Source: Hymenobacter puniceus (GTDB lineage: Bacteria; Bacteroidota; Bacteroidia; Cytophagales; Hymenobacteraceae). From it: DNA of 64,000 nucleotides. Under the pieces are notes generated by a model that was not told the DNA's origin, did no database searches, and saw nothing but the letters and a program-made list of their open reading frames with translations. How positions within the stretch are numbered: the first letter of the stretch is position 1; every line of letters begins with the position of its first letter. The translations under genes and the position numbers were made by a program. Of this stretch, positions 25,537 through 32,906 are shown in pieces. The stretch spans positions 124,001 to 188,000 of the forward strand of contig NZ_JACSCX010000005.1 in assembly GCF_014333525.1 (NCBI RefSeq), in the 5' to 3' direction.

Positions 25537-25600
25537 CGTAAGCCGGCCACGCAGCCCCTGCTGAAATGAAAAACACCCTACCGTTTTGGTAGGCTTGCGC

Positions 25601-25640
25601 ATCCTCGCTTGGCTCTGGCCCGGGCGAGGATTTATTTTTG
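25601..25640 (+). terminator. Possible terminator before the PspA-like/ABC cluster
   Basis: ATCCTCGC and GCGAGGAT pair across a 15-base loop and are followed by TTATTTTTG. A smaller hairpin (CCTACC/GGTAGG) precedes it at 25577-25592. Confidence 0.4.
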
Positions 25641-25739
25641 TTATCTATAAATCAAACACTTACAATCACATATACCTGGCAAAGTAGCGGACGGCATCTG
25701 GTTTGGCAATAGGCATTTATCCTCCAAACGCCGCCAACC

Positions 25740-26447
25740 ATGCCGCTCTTCGATAACATTGCCAAAGCTGCCAAAGACTTCTTTATTGAGGAAGCTTCCC
25801 CAGGCGGGCCCTCAGTAGCCCCAGCAGCTGCCCGGCCTTTGCCGGGAACTTCAGCGGCTCCTTTTCCGCTGGCCAGCCCACCCACAGCCACCCTGGCCGC
25901 GCCGCCCATAGCCCCGCCCCTGCCTCTCCAACCCGAGCAGCGCCACCTCGACCACATCCGGCAGCTGCTGGCCGGCGACGGCAAGGATTTCATGGCCTTC
26001 ACCAAAATGGTGGGCAGCCTGCAGGCCAGCGGCCTTTCAGGCCCGATTCTGTACCAGACGGCCTTCAACGCTTTTGCCGCCGTGACCAGCCTGGATTTGC
26101 CGGCTTTGCTGAAATCGGCCGAGCAGTTTGAGCTGAAGCTGACCTCGGACCGCAACAGCATTCTGGAGCGGCACCGCGAGAAGGTGGGCGAAATCCGGAT
26201 TCCGAACGTGCCGCCCAGCCCCCTGGTGCAGCTGCAGCAGCAGGAGCAGCAGCTCCAAACCGGCCTCGCCGACCTGGCCCGGCAGCTGGAAGAAGCTCAG
26301 CAACGCCTGCAGGCCGTGCGCCAGCAGCTACAGGAGCAGCAGCAGAAAGCCGCCGCTGCCCTGGCCTCCTACGAGCTGGCCCACGCCACCGCCGCCGCCG
26401 AACTAAAAGCCCACCAGCAGGCTGTGCAGAGCTTTTTGCTGAAGTGA
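25740..26447 (+). CDS. Coiled-coil protein, first gene of the PspA-like/SBP-OmpA/ABC cluster
   Basis: A 235-aa cytosolic-looking protein with no signal peptide. The N-terminus MPLFDNIAKAAKDFF could form an amphipathic helix; residues 20-65 are a Pro/Ala-rich linker; residues 70-150 form a helical domain (HLDHIRQLLAGDGKDFMAFT, LYQTAFNAFAAVTSLDLPAL); residues 165-235 are a long Gln-rich coiled coil. I do not recognise a family. It is the first of five genes in one direction that end with an ABC ATPase. An amphipathic N-terminus plus a coiled coil is compatible with a peripheral membrane or scaffold role, but that is inference. Confidence 0.72.
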   Translation: MPLFDNIAKAAKDFFIEEASPGGPSVAPAAARPLPGTSAAPFPLASPPTATLAAPPIAPPLPLQPEQRHLDHIRQLLAGDGKDFMAFTKMVGSLQASGLSGPILYQTAFNAFAAVTSLDLPALLKSAEQFELKLTSDRNSILERHREKVGEIRIPNVPPSPLVQLQQQEQQLQTGLADLARQLEEAQQRLQAVRQQLQEQQQKAAAALASYELAHATAAAELKAHQQAVQSFLLK

Positions 26448-26522
26448 GGTGATGAAGTGAATGGTGAACAGACCTCACACTTGGCAGCACACACCACTTC
26501 TTACCCATTCTCCCATTCACCC

Positions 26523-26570
26523 CTTCACCTGTCACCCCATCACCCCCTTCACCTGTCACCTCATCACCTT
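26523..26570. repeat. Short imperfect tandem repeat
   Basis: Two head-to-tail copies of about 23 bases built on TTCACCTGTCACC-CATCACC lie just before the next start codon. Confidence 0.6.
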
Positions 26571-26576
26571 AAAGAC

Positions 26577-27566
26577 ATGAACTCTCTTTCCACTCCCGAT
26601 TTTAAAACCGGCGAACTGCCCAAGTGGCAGCAGCCCGAGAAGGTAGCCGGCTGGGTATTTCTGGCCGGGCTGGCCGGGGCTGGCGTCTACTGCTGGGGCA
26701 CAATTGTGCCCTTCCTGGTCGACGTGGTATTTAATACCGTGAAGTTGGGTATCGGGCTGGGCGTACTGCTGGCGGCCTGGCTGGTGCTCACGAGCCCGCG
26801 CGTGAAGGCGGGGCTGTGGTACGCCGGGCAGCGCATTTTCCGCACCGCCGCCGGCATCTTCGTCAACACCGACCCCATCGGCATCATGGAAGACTACATC
26901 AAGAGCACTTCGCAGGAGGCGCGCAAGATGGAGGAAGAAGTAGGCCACGTAGAGGGTGCGCACGAGCTGGTGAAGCGCAAGCTGGACGCCAACACCTTGC
27001 AGATGCGCGAGTACCTGGCCCTGGCCGATGCCGCCACCCGCCAGCGCGAGCCCGACGCCGCCGAGCAGTACGCCAGCCGCGCCGCCCAGCTCCAGGACTA
27101 CAACCAGCGCCTGCAGCCCATGCTCACTACCACCCAGAACGTGAGCCTGGTGATGCGCCAGATCTTGAAAGCCGCCCTGCGCCAGATCGACGGCAGCAAG
27201 TTCAAGGTGAACCTGCTCAAGGACGAGTACCAGCTGGTGAAGCGCACCAGTAGCGGCATGCGGGCCGCCATGAACATCCTGCGCGGCGACCCGGACAAGA
27301 AATACTTCTTCGACCTGGCCACTGACCGGGTGGCCCAGGACATGGCCCAGCAGCTCGGCCAGATCAAGCAGGCCATGCGCTACTCGCAGGAATTCGTGAA
27401 GGAAATGGACATCCAGAACGGCGTGATGAGCGAGAAGGGCCAGCGCCTGCTCGAAAAGTATCAGAAAGGCGACTTCAACGCCCTGCTCGACGAGAAGCCC
27501 GCCCCCACCACGCCCGCCCAGCAGCTCACCGCCACCAACGACGCCTTCCGCAGCCTGCTGGACTGA
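26577..27566 (+). CDS. Membrane-tethered PspA/ESCRT-III-like helical protein (tentative)
   Basis: A 329-aa protein. After about 20 polar residues there are two membrane helices (about 24-43 and 50-71), then roughly 250 residues that are almost wholly helical and charged. The segment starting TDPIGIMEDYIKSTSQEARK resembles the start of the PspA helical hairpin (an Asp-Pro followed by an Met-Glu/acidic helix and Arg-rich partner), and the long alternating acidic/basic helices with a later conserved-looking block (INILRGDPDKKYFFDLATDR region) fit a PspA/Snf7-type rod. The assignment is by eye and tentative. PspA proteins polymerise on stressed membranes. The ATG at 26577 is chosen; an in-frame upstream start would read through the tandem repeat. 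Second gene of the cluster. Confidence 0.62.
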   Translation: MNSLSTPDFKTGELPKWQQPEKVAGWVFLAGLAGAGVYCWGTIVPFLVDVVFNTVKLGIGLGVLLAAWLVLTSPRVKAGLWYAGQRIFRTAAGIFVNTDPIGIMEDYIKSTSQEARKMEEEVGHVEGAHELVKRKLDANTLQMREYLALADAATRQREPDAAEQYASRAAQLQDYNQRLQPMLTTTQNVSLVMRQILKAALRQIDGSKFKVNLLKDEYQLVKRTSSGMRAAMNILRGDPDKKYFFDLATDRVAQDMAQQLGQIKQAMRYSQEFVKEMDIQNGVMSEKGQRLLEKYQKGDFNALLDEKPAPTTPAQQLTATNDAFRSLLD

Positions 27567-27602
27567 GGGAAGGAGCCAGGAGTGAGGAGCTAGAAGCTAA
27601 AA

Positions 27603-27722
27603 AACTCCCCTCCTTTTTTCAAGGAAGGGTGCCCAAAGGGCGGGGTGGTAAATCCGCCAGAACGATACTAGAAACTAAAACTAGAGCCCCCTCTCCTTTT
27701 TCGGAGAGGGGTTGGGGTGAGG
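27603..27722. repeat. Palindromic element, family PE4
   Basis: Left part CTCCCCTCCTTTTTTCAAGG-AAGGGTGCCC and right part CCCCCTCTCCTTTTTCGGAG-AGGGGTTGGGGTGAGG are two related hairpins with CTAG-containing linkers (ACTAGAAACTAAAACTAGAG) between them. It is in the gap between the PspA-like and SBP-OmpA genes. Confidence 0.65.
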
Positions 27723-27737
27723 CGACTAGAGCTAGCC

Positions 27738-27776
27738 AACGAAGCGGTAGAGATGCTTCGACAAGCTCAACAGGAC
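27738..27776. repeat. Right half of a PE1 element
   Basis: AACGAAGCGGTAGAGATGCT, then TCGACAAGCTCAACAGGACGG. No matching left arm nearby. Confidence 0.65.
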
Positions 27777-27824
27777 GGCCTGACGTCATCAAAAAAACAA
27801 CCAACCAAAAACGAATAACCAACC

Positions 27825-29603
27825 ATGACAACTCGCGGTAAATTTGTATTGGGCGTCCTCATCGCGGCGCTGCTGTACTTCAGCATCAACAAACTGGTAT
27901 CCAGTGGCATCGTCTTCAAGAAGGCCGCCACAGAATCGGTGCTGCTGAACTCCATTGAGCTGCCGGCCACCGCCGCCGGCTCGCGCACCAACGTGGCGGT
28001 GCCGCTGGCGCCGCTGCCCTCCGAAACTCCGGCCGGCACCGGCACCCCGGTGGTATGGGAGGTGATGGCCTGGAACTCACAGATGGCGGGCATGCTGGCC
28101 AACGGCGGCCCGCGCACCACGCAGGGCTCCAGCCTGGCTGCCAATGGCATCGACATGCAGATCGTGCGCCAGGACGACGTGGCCAAGATGCAGGCCGACC
28201 TGGTGAAAAACGCCCTGGACCTCGACCAGAACCCCGACACGCCGGGCCTGATTGTCAGCATCATGGGCGACGGGCTGCCGGCCTTCTCGGCGGTGCAGAC
28301 CCAGCTGGAAAAAGCCGGCACCGACCTGCAGATCATCCCGTACTCGGTGGGTAAGAGCTTCGGCGAAGACAAGCTGATGGGCCCCAAAGCCTGGCTCAAC
28401 AACCCCAAGCTGGCGCTGGGCAAAACCATTGCCTGCTACCTGCGCGACGGCGACCAGAACATTGCCCTGAAGTGGTGCGCCGACAACGGCCTTAAGGTCA
28501 ACCCCGACGAAACCACCTACGACCCCGACGCCGTGAACTTCATGGCCGCCACCGACTTCCTGGTTGCCGCCGAGAAGTACATCACCGGCAAGGCCGAGCA
28601 GCGCACCAAAGTGGTGAACGGCAAAAACACCGGCGTGACCGTGGACGTGCCCGCCGACGCCGTAGCCACTTGGACGCCCGGCGACGTGAACATTGCCAAG
28701 CAGAAAGGCGGCCTCGTCACCATCGTGTCCACCAAGGACTACTCCAACCAGATGCCCAACATCATGGTGACCACCAAGCGCTGGTATGAGGCCCACCCCA
28801 AGCAGGTAACGGCCCTGATGACGGCCTTCGCCGTGGCCGGCGACCAGGTGAAATATCACCCCGAAGCCCTGAGCCGCGCCGCCGATATTTCCAGTGAGGT
28901 GTACGGCGACAAAGACAAGCCCGGCGCCTACTGGCTGCGCTACTACAAGGGCGTGAGCGAGGCCGACCGCAACGGCGAGGTGGTGGAGCTGGGCGGCAGC
29001 AAGGCCTTCAACTTCAGCGACAACCTGGCCCTGTTCGGCCTCAATGAAGGCGGCACCAACATCTACGCGGCCGTGTACAAAACCTTCGGCGACGTGCAAA
29101 GCAAGCTCTACCCCAAGGAGCTGCCCAGCTACGTGCCGCTGGAGCAGATGCTGGACCTCGCGCCGCTGCGCCAGCTGCAGGCGCAGTACAAGGGCAAAGC
29201 CATTGCCCCGGCCGAAACCCGCCAGTTTGCCGCCGACGATGAAATCCGGCAGAGCGTGAGCAAGCGCGCCTGGAACATCGAGTTCAACACCGGCCAGAGC
29301 ACCTTCACGCCCGTGGCCGAGCGGGAGCTCAACCAGCTCTTCAACGACTTGGTGGTAGCCGGCAACCTGAAAGTAGCTGTGCACGGCCACACCGACAACG
29401 TAGGCGACCCGCAGCGCAACCAGCAGCTCTCCGAAGACCGCGCCCTGGCCGTGCAGCACTGGCTGGAGCAGCGCAGCCGCAGCGCCTTCCCCGCCGGCCG
29501 CGTGCAGGTCTACGCCCACGGCCCCACCGAGCCCCTGGCCAGCAACGCCACCCTGGTCGGCAAAGCCAAAAACCGCCGCGTGGAAATCGTGCTGGGGAAT
29601 TAG
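27825..29603 (+). CDS. ABC-type substrate-binding domain fused to an OmpA peptidoglycan-binding domain
   Basis: A 592-aa protein. One uncleaved-looking membrane helix (about residues 7-24) anchors it. Residues about 70-440 read as a periplasmic binding protein of the NitT/TauT-like type (VVWEVMAWNSQMAGML, ATWTPGDVNIAKQKGG, NIMVTTKRWYEAHPKQVTALM). Residues about 485-592 are an OmpA/MotB domain: IEFNTGQSTFTP, VHGHTDNVGDPQRNQQLSEDRA and AKNRRVEIVLGN, with the Asp and Arg that grip diaminopimelate. The fusion would hold the binding protein to both inner membrane and cell wall, unlike an ordinary transporter. Its ABC permease and ATPase follow directly. Substrate unknown. Confidence 0.85.
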   Translation: MTTRGKFVLGVLIAALLYFSINKLVSSGIVFKKAATESVLLNSIELPATAAGSRTNVAVPLAPLPSETPAGTGTPVVWEVMAWNSQMAGMLANGGPRTTQGSSLAANGIDMQIVRQDDVAKMQADLVKNALDLDQNPDTPGLIVSIMGDGLPAFSAVQTQLEKAGTDLQIIPYSVGKSFGEDKLMGPKAWLNNPKLALGKTIACYLRDGDQNIALKWCADNGLKVNPDETTYDPDAVNFMAATDFLVAAEKYITGKAEQRTKVVNGKNTGVTVDVPADAVATWTPGDVNIAKQKGGLVTIVSTKDYSNQMPNIMVTTKRWYEAHPKQVTALMTAFAVAGDQVKYHPEALSRAADISSEVYGDKDKPGAYWLRYYKGVSEADRNGEVVELGGSKAFNFSDNLALFGLNEGGTNIYAAVYKTFGDVQSKLYPKELPSYVPLEQMLDLAPLRQLQAQYKGKAIAPAETRQFAADDEIRQSVSKRAWNIEFNTGQSTFTPVAERELNQLFNDLVVAGNLKVAVHGHTDNVGDPQRNQQLSEDRALAVQHWLEQRSRSAFPAGRVQVYAHGPTEPLASNATLVGKAKNRRVEIVLGN

Positions 29604-29626
29604 TGGTGAGATGGTGAGGTGCAGAT

Positions 29627-29773
29627 CGTCATGCTGAGCTTGCCGAAGCATCTCTACCTCTGACTAACCCAATCATTACAACGATAACCGCTGCATAGCC
29701 CAGGGTTTAAACCCTGGGCTAGTGAGGCCGACCAGCGAAGCGGCAGAGATGCTTCGGCAAGCTCAGCATGACG
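29627..29773. repeat. Palindromic element, family PE1, with a nested GGGTTTAAACCC core
   Basis: Outer arms CGTCATGCTGAGCTTGCCGA and complement. The centre contains the self-complementary AGCCCAGGGTTTAAACCCTG-GGCT. The same core is found in the element at 39548-39709. Confidence 0.83.
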
Positions 29774-29804
29774 TTCTCCCATACCCTCATCACCACCTCA
29801 CCGC

Positions 29805-30581
29805 ATGAAATCCCTCTTCACCCCCAACGCCCGGCCGCCGCGCAGCACGCTGCTGCTCATGGCCGGCGCGCAGGGCCTGGTGGTGCTGCTGCTCTGGCTC
29901 TGGATGCCGCTGCAGCTGTTCCCCTCCCTCACCGACGTGCTGCGCGCCCTCGCCGACCTCACCACCAGCCAGGGCCTCATTCAGGAACTGTGGGCTAGCA
30001 TGCTGACGGCCCTGCAGTCGTTGGCCGTGGCAACGGTGCTGGCGCTGCTGATTGCCTATCTCACGGCGCTGCCGTTTTTCCGGCCGCTGGCCTACGCGGC
30101 GTCCAAAATGCGCTACCTCACGCTCACGGGCCTCACGTTTTTCATGGCCCTGCTGCTCAGCTCCGGCCACCAGGTGAAGCTTACGGTGCTGATTTTCGCC
30201 ACCACCGTCTACCTCGTCACGGGCATGACCAGCGTGATTCTGACCACCACGCAGCAGGAAATGGACCACGCCCGCACCCTGGGCCTCGGCGAGTGGCGCA
30301 GCTTCTGGGAAGTGGTAGTGCTGGGCAAGCTCGCCGACATGCTGGAAGTGGTGCGCCAGAACTTCGCCATCATCTGGACCATGATTACGCTCGTCGAGAC
30401 GCTCTACCAATCGGAAGGCGGCATCGGCCTGCTGCTCTACAAGCAAAACCGCTACCTCCACCTCGACGACGTAGTAGCCATCCAGCTCGTCATCCTAGCC
30501 ACCGGCGCGGCACAAGACTACGCATTTGGCCTGCTGCGGAAAGTGTTCTTTCCCTATTCCACGCTGAGCGTGGCGCGGTAA
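29805..30581 (+). CDS. ABC transporter permease (NitT/TauT-like)
   Basis: A 258-aa inner-membrane permease of the BPD_transp_1 type with about six membrane helices. The cytoplasmic EAA-type loop that docks the ATPase reads MDHARTLGLGEWRSFWEVVV, which has the family Ala/Gly pattern. The first helix follows a basic start (MKSLFTPNARPPR). It lies between the binding-protein/OmpA fusion and the ATPase gene, and together they make a full importer-type complex. The long charged linker after helix 1 and the OmpA-linked partner make me doubt that it is a simple nutrient importer. Confidence 0.87.
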   Translation: MKSLFTPNARPPRSTLLLMAGAQGLVVLLLWLWMPLQLFPSLTDVLRALADLTTSQGLIQELWASMLTALQSLAVATVLALLIAYLTALPFFRPLAYAASKMRYLTLTGLTFFMALLLSSGHQVKLTVLIFATTVYLVTGMTSVILTTTQQEMDHARTLGLGEWRSFWEVVVLGKLADMLEVVRQNFAIIWTMITLVETLYQSEGGIGLLLYKQNRYLHLDDVVAIQLVILATGAAQDYAFGLLRKVFFPYSTLSVAR

Positions 30582-30587
30582 CGGGAC

Positions 30588-30708
30588 CTCACCCCCTAGC
30601 CCCCTCTCCCGTGGAGAGAGGGGACTAGTTCTAGAAAAAAACACTAGCTCTAAAAAAGCTAGCAGCTAGTTCCCCCTCTCCACGGGAGAGGGGGCTAGGG
30701 GGTGAGGC
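30588..30708. repeat. Palindromic element, family PE4
   Basis: Arms CTCACCCCCTAGCCCCCTCT-CCCGTGGAGAG and the complement CTCTCCACGGGAGAGGGGGC-TAGGGGGTGAG; centre rich in CTAG (ACTAGTTCTAGAAA, ACTAGCTCT). It is the best-preserved copy of the family. Confidence 0.8.
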
Positions 30709-30718
30709 CAATCGTTGC

Positions 30719-30757
30719 AACGAAGCGGTAGAGATGCTTCGGCAAGCTCAGCATGAC
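30719..30757. repeat. Right half of a PE1 element
   Basis: CAACGAAGCGGTAGAGATGC, then TTCGGCAAGCTCAGCATGAC, directly behind the PE4 copy; no left arm. Confidence 0.7.
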
Positions 30758-30808
30758 AAACGCCAAAAACTCCTACCCCCACACCCTCCCACCCTCATAC
30801 CCTATCCC

Positions 30809-31633
30809 ATGACTCCCTACTTCTACAAAGCCCCCGTCCTCACGCTCGAGAGCGTGTCCATGGAATTCAACGGGGAAACCATTCTGCGCGACATTTCGGC
30901 GCAGGTGCTGGATGTGTGCCGGCCGGGCCTGAGCCAGGGGCAGGTGGTGGGCTTCTACGGCCGCTCGGGGCTGGGCAAGTCGGTCCTGTGCCGCATTATG
31001 GCGGGGCTGATACCGCCCAGCCGCGGCGCGGTGCGGGTGGGCGAAACGCAGCAGCCAGTAGCGCCCGGCGCCGTGGGCTTCGTGCAGCAGCACTACCCGC
31101 TCTTCCACCACCGCACCCTCCACGACAACCTGCTGGTGGCCGCCGCCCGCAAATACCCGCCCGACGAAGCCCAACGCCAGACCGACGCCTACCTCGACCG
31201 GTTCCAGCTCGCGCCGCACCGCAAAAAGTACCCCGCCCACCTCTCCGGCGGCCAGCGCCAGCGCGCCGCCATTGCCCAGCAGCTGCTCTGCTCCGACCAC
31301 CTCATCCTGCTCGACGAGCCCTTCTCCGGCCTCGACGTGGCCATGATGGACGAGGTGCGCAAAATCATCCTCGAAGTCACCACCATGGACGAGCTCAACA
31401 CCGTCGTCATCGTCTCCCACGACCTGCAAACCACCACCGCCCTCTGTGACCGACTCTGGCTGCTGGGCTATGAGCGGGACGCCAGCGGCCAGCTGCTACC
31501 CGGCGCCACCATCACCCCCGAACACCAATACAACCTCGCCGAAATGGGCCTCGCCTGGCACGAAAACGTGGAAGCCGAGCCGGAGTTTGCTAGGTTTGTG
31601 GAGCATCTGAAGGAGGAAATTCGGGGGAGTTAG
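30809..31633 (+). CDS. ABC transporter ATP-binding protein
   Basis: A 274-aa ATPase. Walker A is GRSGLGKS, the Q loop is FVQQHYPLF, the signature is LSGGQRQRAAIAQQ, Walker B is LILLDEPFSGLD and the switch His is in VIVSHDL. All catalytic parts are there, so it should hydrolyse ATP. An extra segment between strand 1 and Walker A (SAQVLDVCRPGLSQGQ) is longer than usual. The ATG at 30809 gives the normal family start. It is the last gene of the cluster and its stop overlaps that of the opposing hypothetical gene by four bases. Confidence 0.92.
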   Translation: MTPYFYKAPVLTLESVSMEFNGETILRDISAQVLDVCRPGLSQGQVVGFYGRSGLGKSVLCRIMAGLIPPSRGAVRVGETQQPVAPGAVGFVQQHYPLFHHRTLHDNLLVAAARKYPPDEAQRQTDAYLDRFQLAPHRKKYPAHLSGGQRQRAAIAQQLLCSDHLILLDEPFSGLDVAMMDEVRKIILEVTTMDELNTVVIVSHDLQTTTALCDRLWLLGYERDASGQLLPGATITPEHQYNLAEMGLAWHENVEAEPEFARFVEHLKEEIRGS

Positions 31634-32061
31634 GGCAGAGTGGTAGAAGCTTGCAAACGAATCCACCAAATAAGACTAACCAACAAAAAGCCTGTTCCTA
31701 CTGCTGCAAACAGCCATTCAAACCACGTTTTCTCGTCATCTATAACAATAAAATCGTTGATATTTTCACGGTTGTAACGAATAGCAACAGTCTGCCCAGT
31801 TTTAAAACTGCTGAATGCGTTACCGCACTCATACCGAAGAGAAATCCATTGTTGATTAATGAATACACCTATAATAGGAAGATAGGTTGTGTTGTCTTCG
31901 CTGTCTAATTCCTCTTCTATCCTGATAATAATGCCTTCCACTTGAATACCCTGTTGCTGAAAAAACAGCCGGTTCCTCCGTTCCTTATATGCAGATATAA
32001 AAAAGAAAGGACTCGCAAGAAATAAGGCCAGCGGGGCTAACATATCAGTTGAAAAATCCAT
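31630..32061 (-). CDS. Two-helix membrane protein (DUF3592-like)
   Basis: A 143-aa protein with one membrane helix near each end (about residues 7-23 and 115-135) and between them a beta-rich domain (VEGIIIRIEEELDSEDNTTY, YLPIIGVFINQQWISLRY, GQTVAIRYNRENINDFIV). That is the layout of DUF3592 proteins, of unknown function. Base composition is clearly AT-richer than the flanking ABC and regulator genes. It is the last of three opposite-strand genes that form a small islet inside the cluster. Confidence 0.72.
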   Translation of the reverse strand: MDFSTDMLAPLALFLASPFFFISAYKERRNRLFFQQQGIQVEGIIIRIEEELDSEDNTTYLPIIGVFINQQWISLRYECGNAFSSFKTGQTVAIRYNRENINDFIVIDDEKTWFEWLFAAVGTGFLLVSLIWWIRLQASTTLP

Positions 32062-32079
32062 GTGGTGCGCTAGTTGTGC

Positions 32080-32373
32080 TTACCCTGACCGACGGCCTAA
32101 GTTCAACTCTTTCATATCGAAGAAACAAGCATCACAAATAAGCTTGATCTGAGCAAAAGACTCTGATTCATCATTCCATTCGCCTACTTCCATCAGTTTT
32201 TCATCGCACATATCGCACCATGCATTCAACTCACCATCAGGATAAGTCTTAGCTAGATCGGATGCGAAGGGTTCATAAAAACCCACTGGTGCGTGCGTAT
32301 TCAAATGTTGGCAAACGTAAGCTGGATACCTATTACCGTGGTTACAGCATTCTACTATATTTTTTTGAGTCAT
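32080..32373 (-). CDS. Small cysteine-rich hypothetical protein
   Basis: A 97-aa protein with cysteine pairs suggestive of zinc binding: IVECCNHGNRYPAYVCQH, WCDMCDEKL and ICDACFFDM. I have no family name for it; similar short proteins occur next to immunity-type genes. Its ATG at 32373 overlaps the stop of the preceding gene by one base (TAATG), so the two are probably translated together. AT-rich like its neighbours. Confidence 0.72.
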   Translation of the reverse strand: MTQKNIVECCNHGNRYPAYVCQHLNTHAPVGFYEPFASDLAKTYPDGELNAWCDMCDEKLMEVGEWNDESESFAQIKLICDACFFDMKELNLGRRSG

Positions 32374-32762
32374 TATTTTCCGTGTTTCAGTCCTATTATT
32401 TGCCCGTTTTGAGAATTTAGTACGATGGTAAACGTGCCACCATGCCAATTTTCAGGGAGCGTGCCCATCAGTATCCAGTAGTTATCAATCAGATATATTT
32501 CATAAGGCTGCTGTTTCAAAATCTGCTTTTTCCCATACGTGCGAAACAAGATAGGCTCCGCTACACGCAATGCAGCCGCACTGTCTGGTAAAGACTGGCC
32601 AACAGTATTTATGGCCACGGCAGGCTTGTTTTTCAGGATTTCCTGCAGCTCTTCCCGGGCTACTTCCCGGCCCAGTATGCTGTGCCTTTCATCCTGCGCA
32701 AAACTGTTGATGCTGATTGTCAGCAGGCCAACTATACAAAAAGAGAATAAGCTTGTAGACAT
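32373..32762 (-). CDS. Exported NTF2-fold immunity-type protein
   Basis: A 129-aa protein with a signal peptide (FCIVGLLTISINSFAQ). The mature part matches the NTF2-fold immunity domain found in polymorphic-toxin systems: ALRVAEPILFRTYGKKQILK, YEIYLIDNYWILMGTLPEN and the ending GGTFTIVLNSQNGQIIGLKHGK, given here in pieces. Such proteins normally neutralise a cognate toxin. No toxin gene is in the window, so it may be an orphan that protects against neighbours, or have another role. It heads the AT-rich islet and is translationally coupled to the next gene. Confidence 0.75.
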   Translation of the reverse strand: MSTSLFSFCIVGLLTISINSFAQDERHSILGREVAREELQEILKNKPAVAINTVGQSLPDSAAALRVAEPILFRTYGKKQILKQQPYEIYLIDNYWILMGTLPENWHGGTFTIVLNSQNGQIIGLKHGK

Positions 32763-32906
32763 GGCGAGGACTCGTTAAGGGCGTTGTAGGGGGTGCAATA
32801 TATTTCGCCCCTACTGTTCATCCAGCTATTTACCCAACAAGCCGATACTTTCGCACCCAAAGCCCCCAATTCTTCATTGCTAATTACTCATTACTAATTT
32901 CCAAAA

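Noticed and set aside
25640..25739. Sigma-54 promoter (GG-N10-GC) in front of the cluster
   Set aside because: GG and GC dinucleotides occur but not with the required 10-base spacing; the same negative result for the gaps before 27825, 29805 and 32907.
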